Of a stretch of 33,932 bases of DNA, positions 22,514 through 30,563 are shown one piece after another. Each line of letters starts with the position of its first letter. Position 1 is the stretch's first letter. Under the pieces are notes generated by a model. It saw only the letters and a list, made by a program, of their open reading frames with translations. It made no database searches and was not told where the DNA came from. Position numbers and translations under genes: made by a program. Source of the stretch: Clostridia bacterium (GTDB lineage Bacteria; Bacillota; Clostridia; Peptostreptococcales; Anaerovoracaceae); assembly GCA_024684465.1 (NCBI GenBank), contig JAIKWW010000050.1:1-33932 (forward strand). Direction: 5' to 3'.

Positions 22514-23608
22514 TCATTCATCCAACAGCCGGTTTATGAGTTCTTCATTGAGACTCAGCGTCCTGCTGAGCCGCTCCCTTCCGGCCTTGATCTTCTCAAT
22601 ATATGATTCTCTGTTGTTCATGATCCGTTCGAACTCTTCCACCAGGAACTCCGCCTCGAAATCGTAGACGGAGCTCAGCGCCTTGAGCCCCAGTCCCTTC
22701 ATGAACTGATTTATCTTCGGATCGTAGGAAACACCTATCATCGGCACCCCCATGGTAGCAGCATGGATAAGGGAATGAAGCCTCACACCCACGATGTAAT
22801 CCATATTGCCGATGACTGACATCATCTCCTCAGTGCTGAATTTTCTGTCCAGTGCCACAGCCATGTCACCGAGACATCCCGCAAGCTGTCTGGTTGCCGG
22901 ACTGTCCTCCGTGTAATGGAACGGGATCAGCACGATGCGAACCCCGAACTTCTCGTGCATCATCCTTGCGGCGTTTGCCATTTCCTGTTTCAGTTCCGTG
23001 TCAGCGGTACCCTTGATGGCGAATCCCACCACAGGTGTCTTCTCATCCATGTCCAGCCCCGCTTCCGCCAGAATCTCTCTGCCGGTCTCCAGCCCCGGAT
23101 TCTTCAGTTTCAGCACCGGATCCGCCGTGACGAACACGTGCTCCGCCGGGATCCCGTTCTTCCTGAGGAACTCACCGGACGCCTCGTCCCTGACAATTAT
23201 GTATTTCAGAGGCTTCAACACGCGGATAGTCCTGCGCCTGTTCTTCTCAGAGTTGATCGGTCCTATGCCCTGACTGTAGATGATGACTTTCTTTCCCAGC
23301 ATCTGCGCCATCTTTATGATCATCAGATAATAGATCACGCTCCTGCGGCTGGTCACGTCCTGCAGCAGGCTCCCGCCGCCGCTCACCAGCAGATCGCACC
23401 ACAGCAGCGCCTTCATGATCTGAAAAGGCTTCATCCTGTGGACCGCTTTTACTCCCAGCTGTGCCTTTGTGGCCTCAGGATCGTTGGAGAGCACCATTAT
23501 GTCGATGTCATCCACTCCGTTCCTGAGATTTCCCACCACCGCCTTCAGGATAGACTCGTCTCCGATGTTGTTGTAGCCGTAATATCCGGATATGACGATT
23601 TTACGCAT
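22514..23608 (-). CDS. csaB: Polysaccharide pyruvyl transferase CsaB
   Basis: A 364-residue enzyme that puts a ketal pyruvate on a wall polysaccharide, using phosphoenolpyruvate. Pyruvylated ManNAc is the group that SLH domains bind. The sequence starts ISGYYGYNNIGDESILKAVV, has LLVSGGGSLLQDVTSRRSVIYY near residue 75, IIYSQGIGPI, and the C-terminal VGVRLHSLIHAATMGVPMIGVSYDPKI that is typical of the family. It overlaps the upstream DUF5693 gene by 8 nt. Since an SLH protein is made from the same block, this enzyme very likely prepares that protein's anchor. Confidence 0.93.
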   Translation of the reverse strand: MRKIVISGYYGYNNIGDESILKAVVGNLRNGVDDIDIMVLSNDPEATKAQLGVKAVHRMKPFQIMKALLWCDLLVSGGGSLLQDVTSRRSVIYYLMIIKMAQMLGKKVIIYSQGIGPINSEKNRRRTIRVLKPLKYIIVRDEASGEFLRKNGIPAEHVFVTADPVLKLKNPGLETGREILAEAGLDMDEKTPVVGFAIKGTADTELKQEMANAARMMHEKFGVRIVLIPFHYTEDSPATRQLAGCLGDMAVALDRKFSTEEMMSVIGNMDYIVGVRLHSLIHAATMGVPMIGVSYDPKINQFMKGLGLKALSSVYDFEAEFLVEEFERIMNNRESYIEKIKAGRERLSRTLSLNEELINRLLDE

Positions 23609-25823
23609 CTGCAGATCCGCCCTCTCCTGCCGCAGCAGACTCTGCGCCGTCCCGGTTTCCGGGATCCTTTGCCATGCCCGTGACCAGCTTCGCAGCTCTG
23701 TCCAGGATCAGCAGGCAAACCAGACCGATCACCAGACCGAACAGCAGTGAGAAACCGGTCCTCGCAACGCCCAGTTCAAGCGGCGAACGTATATGCATGA
23801 AGGTGTTTATCACGGATGTGAATCCGATGGCAGCCGCCGTGCCGGACACAAATGAAAGCACCCGGTACCCCTTCACCATGGTGTATATGAAGAGCATCAC
23901 GCAAGGGAACGCCGCCAGGAATTCCTTTGTTCTCGGTCTTGCGTAGAGATAATTCTCCAGGAAGTTCCTCATCAGGAGCTCCAGGCTGGAAGCTTCCACA
24001 TCCGTCTCGTTTCCGGTTCTTGCCAGATAGATATATCCCACGACAGCCATAACGCCCAGAAGCCCGATGACCCAGACTTCGATCTTCGCCCTGAGAAGCG
24101 ACCTGACCTCACCTGCTGTGAGAGTCGTGATCTTCTTGTCCCCCCAGAGATAGCTGTAGTACACGAAGAACATCAGCATGAAGAACAGGATGACCGCAAC
24201 CTGTGCGAACTTGACGCCCCTGAAGATATCCAGTTCCAGCATGAAATTGGTGCTGGAGAGAGCGGAAGTCATGAGGAAAGCTGTCGCCAGTCCCGAAACT
24301 GTCGTAACGATGAGAGCAATAATGCTTCGCGGCAGGATCCGGCCCACCGGCGCGTCCTGTCCCAGTTCATCCCTGCATTCGACCGCATATCTCACAAACC
24401 ATATCACTATGAGGCATGCCACAAAGATCGACACGGCCAGAGCTGTGATCAGTGTCGCCAGGTTCGGCGCCACCACGAAGGCTCCCAGCACGCAGATCGC
24501 GCCTGCTCCGAAGAGTCCGTATCTCCACTTTCTCGATTTCACAGGGAAAACAGTGCAGAAGCAGATCACAGCAGCAGCCACAGCTGCCAGAGCAACAAGG
24601 ATCCTCACTGCAAGAGGAACGAAGAACACCTTCATCACAGATGCGTCACCCACAGTGAATCCGTGGGATGCAAATCTGCTGTTCAGTCCTTCGAACATCT
24701 CTCTGTACTCATCAGCATCGGTTATATAAGCGTGGTCATTGTCCTTCTCCTTCATAGGCTTGAAGTAGACAAGGCGCACATTTCTCTCGATCACAGGGCG
24801 GAACAGTGAATTTTCGATCTCCTGGAAACCGTCATAACCGTAGTACTCGTAGCGGTACTGTATGTAATTCCAGACGCTGAACACTCTGACTACATTGTAG
24901 TCACAGGCTTCGATAACCTTGTCCAGACCGTCCGGATCTATGTTCTGTCTCTGGTTGTTGTTTTCCACCACGCCGATGATCACGTTATTTTCATTGATAT
25001 AATTCGACAGGAACTCTGTGTCGTCATCATATCCCGGCACAACGTCACTGGCCAGGATCATGTACTGAGGAGCTCCGCCCAGCTGAACTTCGTACTGTTC
25101 CGTGACATCCTTCACAAACTTTGTGTCGTTCCAGCCCTCGTATGCCAGAGTTCTCGGCACCACTGTGATGCCGGCGTCCTCCACCATCTTCACCTTTTCA
25201 GGCAGAAGGCCCAGATTAATGTACATTATCTTGGATCCTGCAACATCTACGATGTTCTTGAATCCGTCGTCATCAGCTTCGTTGATCTTGTAAGATTCCC
25301 GGTACAGAGTGTCGGATACCTGACCGTTTACGAAAACATAGCCCCCTGTCTCCTGAGGTATGCATACCGAGCGGTCGCTGTCGAAACGTTCCGTGAAGGC
25401 TCTGCTTACGAAATCGTACATCTCGTCATTGTCGATCTTGATGATCACGTCATAATCATCAGTGGATTCTCTGTCGATCACATCCAGGACCGCCTGAGGA
25501 TACTCGTCCCTCCATGCAGCGTCCTTTTCCACGTCGCAGAGCATCTCAGCTTCCACGCCGCGGTTTTCCTCTGCGAGAGACAGAAGTGTCTCCTCCTGGA
25601 GTCCGGTCTTTGTCAGGCCCATGTCCTTGAATTCACTGAGCCACCAAGAGATATCGTGGTCCGACTGGGTCGCCAGATCCACCATTTCATTGTAATCATA
25701 TACATAGTCCACCGTCTTGGCGCCTGCTTCGATATTCCAGCGGATTCCGCAGACCGCCAGGCCGGCAGCCAGCGCAATTCCGATCACGCCAAAGAGCAGT
25801 TTGTTTTCCCTGAGAAACGTCAT
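23601..25823 (-). CDS. DUF5693 family polytopic membrane protein
   Basis: A 740-residue membrane protein. One N-terminal helix (about residues 8-26) is followed by a large outer domain to about residue 390, with features such as VVPRTLAYEGWND, then roughly ten membrane helices to the end and a short Gly/Ala-rich tail. This matches DUF5693, found beside csaB in many Clostridia. Its activity is unknown. The outer part could handle a polymer or sugar-phosphate while the helix bundle exports or polymerises it; this is inference. The frame is open to 25877, but the ATG at 25823 follows the murJ stop by 1 nt and fits the membrane topology. Confidence 0.82.
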   Translation of the reverse strand: MTFLRENKLLFGVIGIALAAGLAVCGIRWNIEAGAKTVDYVYDYNEMVDLATQSDHDISWWLSEFKDMGLTKTGLQEETLLSLAEENRGVEAEMLCDVEKDAAWRDEYPQAVLDVIDRESTDDYDVIIKIDNDEMYDFVSRAFTERFDSDRSVCIPQETGGYVFVNGQVSDTLYRESYKINEADDDGFKNIVDVAGSKIMYINLGLLPEKVKMVEDAGITVVPRTLAYEGWNDTKFVKDVTEQYEVQLGGAPQYMILASDVVPGYDDDTEFLSNYINENNVIIGVVENNNQRQNIDPDGLDKVIEACDYNVVRVFSVWNYIQYRYEYYGYDGFQEIENSLFRPVIERNVRLVYFKPMKEKDNDHAYITDADEYREMFEGLNSRFASHGFTVGDASVMKVFFVPLAVRILVALAAVAAAVICFCTVFPVKSRKWRYGLFGAGAICVLGAFVVAPNLATLITALAVSIFVACLIVIWFVRYAVECRDELGQDAPVGRILPRSIIALIVTTVSGLATAFLMTSALSSTNFMLELDIFRGVKFAQVAVILFFMLMFFVYYSYLWGDKKITTLTAGEVRSLLRAKIEVWVIGLLGVMAVVGYIYLARTGNETDVEASSLELLMRNFLENYLYARPRTKEFLAAFPCVMLFIYTMVKGYRVLSFVSGTAAAIGFTSVINTFMHIRSPLELGVARTGFSLLFGLVIGLVCLLILDRAAKLVTGMAKDPGNRDGAESAAAGEGGSADA

Positions 25824-25824
25824 C

Positions 25825-27444
25825 TTATTCCAATTCCTCCTTTGATCCTCCGCCCCTGCGCAGAAGCCCGGTCTCATCCAGCTTCAGGGCAATGGTGATA
25901 GCAAAATACACTATTACGCCGACTACAGTCGGAACTAAAAGTACGATCCACTTGAACATCGGTCCAGTCCATACCGATTCCAGGATGCTGACCGTCCCGC
26001 GGACTGCGACAGCCATTACTGCTGCGGCAGCCGCCATTTTTATCACATCCAGCAGGAACTTCTTCGATATGAAGCCCTCGCCCCGCTTTTCCAGCACGAG
26101 CCACAGAACCAGCGCGTTAACGGTGCTGACTACGGCGGATATGACTGCCAGTCCCGATACCTTGAACTGTTCGGCGAACAGCAGGCACAGGACGAAGTTT
26201 ATGATAATGGAGAGCGCCCCTGCGATGAAAGGCGTCTTTCCGTCCAGTTTTGCGAAATAAACCTTGTTCAGGATGTTCTGTCCTGCATAGCCGATCATTC
26301 CCAGTGAAGTGAACAGCAGCGCTCTGCCTGTGATGTCCACGTCGGAAGTGACGAACTCGCCGCCTCCGTAGATCAGGTCCACCAGCTCCCTGGACAGGGA
26401 CATTACTCCCGCCATCATGGGGATCACAAAGAACAGCGAAGCGTGCATGGTCGTGCGCAGCGTGTCGCTGAACTCGTCCTTTGCGTCGGACACCTGAAGT
26501 CTGGACAGACGCGGGAATATTACATTTGCAACGGACAGGATGAACACTCCTATGATGGTGAGATACAGGTTCATGCTGTATTCCACTGCGGATACTCCCG
26601 ATCCGCCGTACATGTGGGAGGCGAATCTGGTATTGATCAGCAGCGACAGAGGCTGTACCCAGGTGCTTATCATGACAGGCACCATGAGAGTCAGAACCTT
26701 CTTTATGTTTTCGTTCTTTATGTCAAAGGAAGGCCTGTATCTGAAGCCTTTCTTTTTCAGACTCGGTATCTGCACCAGCGCCTGCATCGCCCATCCCAGG
26801 ACGAAGGCCACGGCCAGGCCGTAGATGCCGAATCTTCCGTTCAGAAAATAGTAGTAAATGATGATGACCAGGTTCGCCAGAACGCTGATGGCTGCCGGGA
26901 TGTTGAATTCATCAAAGGACTGCAGGATCCCCACGAAGGCGTAGGCGATGCCTGTGAAGAACATGGTAGGAAACATCATTCGTGTGAGACTGATGCAGAG
27001 ATCCATGGTCTCCCGGTCGTATCCGTCTGCGATGAGCTGAACCAGCGGTCCGGAAAGAGCCACGCCCACTACGGTCAGAAGCAGCGTTCCCGCTCCCACC
27101 ACCGTGATGAAGTTGCCTCCGAATCTTATGGCCTCGTCCCTGCCCCGTTTCTTGAAAACCTCGTTGAAAACCGGGATGAAACTGGCGGAGATAGCCGAGG
27201 CGAACAGCATGTCGAAGAATACTCTCGGAAGTCTGGAGGCTGTGAGGAAGGCGTTTGCGTACATGCCGGTACCATAATTGATCGCCAGCAGCCTGTCCCT
27301 CCAAAGGCCCATGAACTTGCCCAGCAGCGTGATGATTATCACCATGCTGATGGCCTTCACCGCCGCCTTGCCCACGGCTTTGCCCATGCTTTCTCCTTCT
27401 TCATTTTCAGTTGTATTTGGGTTGTTTATCTGGTTTTCCTGCAT
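25825..27444 (-). CDS. murJ: MurJ/MviN-type lipid-linked oligosaccharide flippase
   Basis: A 539-residue MOP-superfamily transporter with about 14 helices. The MurJ start GLWRDRLLAINYGTGMYANAFLTASRLPRVFFDMLFASAISASFIPVF is clear, including the Arg residues that line the cavity in MurJ. It would flip lipid II or another undecaprenyl-linked saccharide. The ATG at 27444 has a distant AGGA; a second at 27387 has GGAG 5 nt upstream and would remove a 19-residue polar tail, so either may be used. Its place between the SLH protein gene and DUF5693-csaB-tagA suggests that it may serve the wall glycopolymer rather than, or as well as, peptidoglycan. Confidence 0.88.
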   Translation of the reverse strand: MQENQINNPNTTENEEGESMGKAVGKAAVKAISMVIIITLLGKFMGLWRDRLLAINYGTGMYANAFLTASRLPRVFFDMLFASAISASFIPVFNEVFKKRGRDEAIRFGGNFITVVGAGTLLLTVVGVALSGPLVQLIADGYDRETMDLCISLTRMMFPTMFFTGIAYAFVGILQSFDEFNIPAAISVLANLVIIIYYYFLNGRFGIYGLAVAFVLGWAMQALVQIPSLKKKGFRYRPSFDIKNENIKKVLTLMVPVMISTWVQPLSLLINTRFASHMYGGSGVSAVEYSMNLYLTIIGVFILSVANVIFPRLSRLQVSDAKDEFSDTLRTTMHASLFFVIPMMAGVMSLSRELVDLIYGGGEFVTSDVDITGRALLFTSLGMIGYAGQNILNKVYFAKLDGKTPFIAGALSIIINFVLCLLFAEQFKVSGLAVISAVVSTVNALVLWLVLEKRGEGFISKKFLLDVIKMAAAAAVMAVAVRGTVSILESVWTGPMFKWIVLLVPTVVGVIVYFAITIALKLDETGLLRRGGGSKEELE

Positions 27445-27468
27445 TATATCCCGTTTCCTGTATCCCTG

Positions 27469-29754
27469 TTACCCGATCGTCTTGCAGAGTATCTTCGCCA
27501 TCTCTGCTCTGGTCAGGTTGTTCTGAGGATGGATCATGCCCTCGGAACCGTTCACCAGTCCCATGGTCATGAGTGTCGCCGTAGGTGTCACAGCGTAGTC
27601 AGAAACAGCGCTGCTGTCGCTGAAGCCGCCGAAGGTCTCCATATCCACAGAATCAGTCAGTTTGTTCTGATTGCTCAGATATCTGTAAATGAATGTAAAT
27701 GCGTCTTCTCTGGTGAGAGATGCAAGAGGCGCGAAGTTCGTTCCGTCGCCCTTTGCGATGTTGTTTTCTGCCGCCCAGCCGATCGCTGAAGCGTAGTAGT
27801 CAGAAGCTCCCACGTCGGCAAAGCCGTCATCGGAAGGAGCCTGCGGCGAACCTGCAGCTCTGTAGAGCATCAGCACGAAGTCGCCTCTCTTTATATTGCT
27901 GGAAGGATAATACTTTCCTTCACTGCCTGTAACTATGCCCTTTTCATAGAGGGAAGTGATATAGGCTTCTGCCCAGTTCCCTACTATATCAGAAAAGACA
28001 GTTGCTGTCGATAAACTGATGGTCTTTGAAGTTCCGCCAAGGGAAACTGTCAGATAACCTGTTCCCACGGCATCTTCATTAATCGTGAGCTTTCCGTCAG
28101 ATGTGATCGTTCCGAATCCCTCTGACACAGAGTACCTGAAAAGATCTGCATCTGCGTGGAGATAGTTGCCGCCGTAGGATGCGGAAGCAGTAATCTGGAA
28201 TGTGTCGCCCGGCTCAACCTGCATGGAGGATTTTGCCGCGCTGCCGTTGACATACATGGTCACCAGTGACGCATTCTGCACCACGTGGAGTCTGCCGCTG
28301 CCGCTTGCTCCGGTGGATGGGGAACTGAGTCCGATCACCACGTCGCCGGTGGCATCAGGTGCTCTGTAGTAGCTGCCGTCCAGCTCTCCGCCGCCTGCAG
28401 TGACCGTCGGCGTCAGGTCAGATGGCACAGCCACCGGATAGTATCCGCTGTCAGTTGCAGTGTACTGCAGATTTATGCCGGAATTGGCATATACGTAGGC
28501 ATCTCTGTTGCTGAGATAGAGGTGCTGCGGGTTTCCGTCTGCAACAGTCTCCGCCACGAACACCACGTAAGTCGCGCAGCTTCTCATGGCCTTTCCTGAA
28601 GGGGAGTTCACCAGCGTAGTGGAGGAATCCCCAGGAAGCCTCAGTGCCATGGCTGTGGAACCGCCTCCGTCGAAATTGATGACATTGGTGCAGCCCATTG
28701 ACTTCAGTTCAGTGATGATCTGCCAGTAGGATACGCCGGCAGAGTAGCCGGACTGGCGTCCGTCCACCACCAGGTAAACCACCGTACCGTCAGGCTTTAT
28801 GCCCACGGCGGTTCTCGGCTGGCTTCCGCCCACGGACTTGTCCCAGGTGGATGAGTCAGTGACAGATCCGTCCCTCACAAGAACTGTACCGCCGCCCGTT
28901 GCCCAGGCTGCATTTGTGATAGCCGGGCTGTCACAGGTCGTGGTCAGGGATATCTGATCTCCTACGTGGAACTGCTCGAACTGCCACTGGAGATTTGAAG
29001 TATCATCCGCAGTCAGCACCATTTCTCCTTCGTTCAGTGCAACCGCACCTGTGCCCTGGTATACGTCATATACTTCCAGAGTCATGTTGCCGCTCACTGT
29101 CATGGACCCGCTGAGGATCCTCATCTTCACGAACCAGCCGGAAGATGAAGTCTTGGTATCGCTTCCGAAGTTGGAATCGTACAGACATATGCCGTTTCCG
29201 TTGACTCTCTGCTTGTTGAAATGGGTGAATGTGACAGTATTGCCGTTGCTCTCCACACCGTTGTTGGTCAGTGTAATATACACGTTGGCGCTGTCCACTA
29301 TCGTGGCATTTCCGTTGTAATCGAAAGCCACTGCCGGATATCCGTCCGGATTTGATTTATATACTCCGTTTTCCACATTGATTCCCAGAGGAATGCCCGT
29401 GGAAAAAGTGAAGAAGTCCGAGTTCACCGCGCCCAGTACGTTGTAGCCCTTGTTCCGTGCTACTTCCACAGCTTTCTGGATATTCATGCCTCCGTAGATA
29501 TCTCCTGATACCACGATTGGCTTGATCTGGGTGCCGGGCTGAGTTGTCAGCTGAAAAGCCGTCTCCGCTCCGTATGTGGAATTGCTGTAGGATCCCTTTG
29601 TATATGTAAAACCGTTGCCGTACTCAGTAATCTCCCTGTAGTTGAGTGTTCCCAGTCCGCCTTCGACAGCAAACGATGTCACCGGCGCCATGGTCATGAG
29701 AGCTGCCAGCGCTGCCGAAGTCAATTTCTTCGCTAAACCCCTTTTTAATTTCAT
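27469..29754 (-). CDS. SLH-anchored phosphodiester glycosidase (NAGPA family)
   Basis: A 761-residue exported protein. A signal peptide ends after SFA at about residue 29. The NAGPA-type catalytic domain spans about 60-400, with GAVNSDFF, RTAVGIKPDGTVVYLVVDGRQ and the signature NVINFDGGGSTAMAL. A beta-rich linker (about 400-585) with an Ig-like look follows. Three SLH repeats end the protein: FSDIVGNWAEAYI at about 588, FADVGASDYYASAI at about 645 and FSDSSAVSDYAV at about 710, each closing with an R-E/G-D or TRAE-type turn. The family cuts sugar-1-phosphodiesters. Anchored in the wall, it may trim phosphodiester-linked sugars on wall polymers. Downstream csaB would supply its pyruvylated anchor. 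Confidence 0.9.
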   Translation of the reverse strand: MKLKRGLAKKLTSAALAALMTMAPVTSFAVEGGLGTLNYREITEYGNGFTYTKGSYSNSTYGAETAFQLTTQPGTQIKPIVVSGDIYGGMNIQKAVEVARNKGYNVLGAVNSDFFTFSTGIPLGINVENGVYKSNPDGYPAVAFDYNGNATIVDSANVYITLTNNGVESNGNTVTFTHFNKQRVNGNGICLYDSNFGSDTKTSSSGWFVKMRILSGSMTVSGNMTLEVYDVYQGTGAVALNEGEMVLTADDTSNLQWQFEQFHVGDQISLTTTCDSPAITNAAWATGGGTVLVRDGSVTDSSTWDKSVGGSQPRTAVGIKPDGTVVYLVVDGRQSGYSAGVSYWQIITELKSMGCTNVINFDGGGSTAMALRLPGDSSTTLVNSPSGKAMRSCATYVVFVAETVADGNPQHLYLSNRDAYVYANSGINLQYTATDSGYYPVAVPSDLTPTVTAGGGELDGSYYRAPDATGDVVIGLSSPSTGASGSGRLHVVQNASLVTMYVNGSAAKSSMQVEPGDTFQITASASYGGNYLHADADLFRYSVSEGFGTITSDGKLTINEDAVGTGYLTVSLGGTSKTISLSTATVFSDIVGNWAEAYITSLYEKGIVTGSEGKYYPSSNIKRGDFVLMLYRAAGSPQAPSDDGFADVGASDYYASAIGWAAENNIAKGDGTNFAPLASLTREDAFTFIYRYLSNQNKLTDSVDMETFGGFSDSSAVSDYAVTPTATLMTMGLVNGSEGMIHPQNNLTRAEMAKILCKTIG

Positions 29755-29786
29755 TTTCGTTTTTCCAGTCTCCTTTACAATTTCAA

Positions 29787-29847
29787 TAAAAACGGGCAGC
29801 AGACCCGGTTCAGGTTTCCGTACCAGGCTGCCGCCCCGCTCTGCCCG
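29787..29847 (-). terminator. Possible terminator or attenuator between the small secreted protein and SLH genes
   Basis: CGGGCAG/CTGCCCG (29793-29799 with 29841-29847) encloses further G+C-rich pairing, including an alternative GGCAGC/GCTGCC stem, and is followed by a T-run on the minus strand. It may let only part of the transcription reach the SLH gene and beyond. Confidence 0.5.
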
Positions 29848-29884
29848 CTGCAGAGCATCATTAATTATCGTTTTATAACCGCCG

Positions 29885-30358
29885 CTACTTGAGTGTGTAG
29901 CCGCCTCTTACCATGAGATATGCTTCGGTGGACATTGCGAGACCTCTGCCGTCATTTCTCGGAACCAGAAGCAGATGATTCGTCTGGATCGCTTTGCCCA
30001 TTGTGAGGTCCTCGCCGGATGTCAGATCCGAAACTCCGTTTGATCCGTTGTCGATAGCCGTTGCCTCACCGGAACGAAGGATGATCTCAGTACCCTCTGC
30101 CCCCAGGATCTTCTGTCCCTGATCCAGATGCACCACACTGAAGGTGCCGGAACTTCCGGAAGTCGTGCCGCCTGAAGAGTAGCCCGCATTTGAAATGGCT
30201 GCGGAGATTGCCTGATCCACATAGCTCTTTGTGACAACCGGATCGCTGTCACTGCCCGGAGTTGCAGCGTAAACCGCGATTCCGCCGAGGGCCATGACCA
30301 GCACCGCCACAATGGCAGTTATCGTCTTGTGAGATTTTGCAAACTCGATCTTCTTCAT
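29885..30358 (-). CDS. Small secreted protein of unknown function
   Basis: A 157-residue exported protein. A basic N-terminus and one long hydrophobic segment end in VYAATPG, a signal peptidase-like site at about residue 31. Next comes SDPVVTKSYVDQAI, a short motif seen after the signal in various Clostridial surface proteins, then a Gly/Ser linker and a C-terminal domain with GQKILGAEGTEIILRSGEATAID, SDLTSGEDLTMG and HLLLVPRNDGRGL. No Cys, no metal site and no SLH repeat are seen. It is first in the cell-surface block and close behind the promoter. It may be a structural or sensing part of the envelope; no function is known to me. Confidence 0.8.
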   Translation of the reverse strand: MKKIEFAKSHKTITAIVAVLVMALGGIAVYAATPGSDSDPVVTKSYVDQAISAAISNAGYSSGGTTSGSSGTFSVVHLDQGQKILGAEGTEIILRSGEATAIDNGSNGVSDLTSGEDLTMGKAIQTNHLLLVPRNDGRGLAMSTEAYLMVRGGYTLK

Positions 30359-30430
30359 AGAGCATCATTCCTTCCTTAATCGTAAAGCCGCGCCCCGTGG
30401 CGCCGCTGAAATGCATAACAATTCACCATT

Positions 30431-30459
30431 AGCATATTAGAATTCCCGAAAAACATCAA
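30431..30459 (-). promoter_or_regulatory. Promoter of the cell-surface gene block
   Basis: A -35 TTGATG (30454-30459) and -10 TATGCT (30431-30436) are 17 nt apart on the minus strand, in the only A/T-rich part of the gap after mgtE. The stretch 30480-30563 shows weak pairing but no clear mgtE terminator. Confidence 0.6.
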
Positions 30460-30563
30460 TATCTTTCAGATTTATTTAATAAAAACGCAACTTTTCACCG
30501 CTCCTCCGCAAATGCGCTGTTCAGAGCGATCTTCCGGCTGAAGCGTGCTGCGCACATCTCCCA

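Noticed and set aside
26443-27789. Plus-strand open frame of 448 codons
   Set aside because: Antisense to murJ and the SLH protein gene; no recognisable domain.
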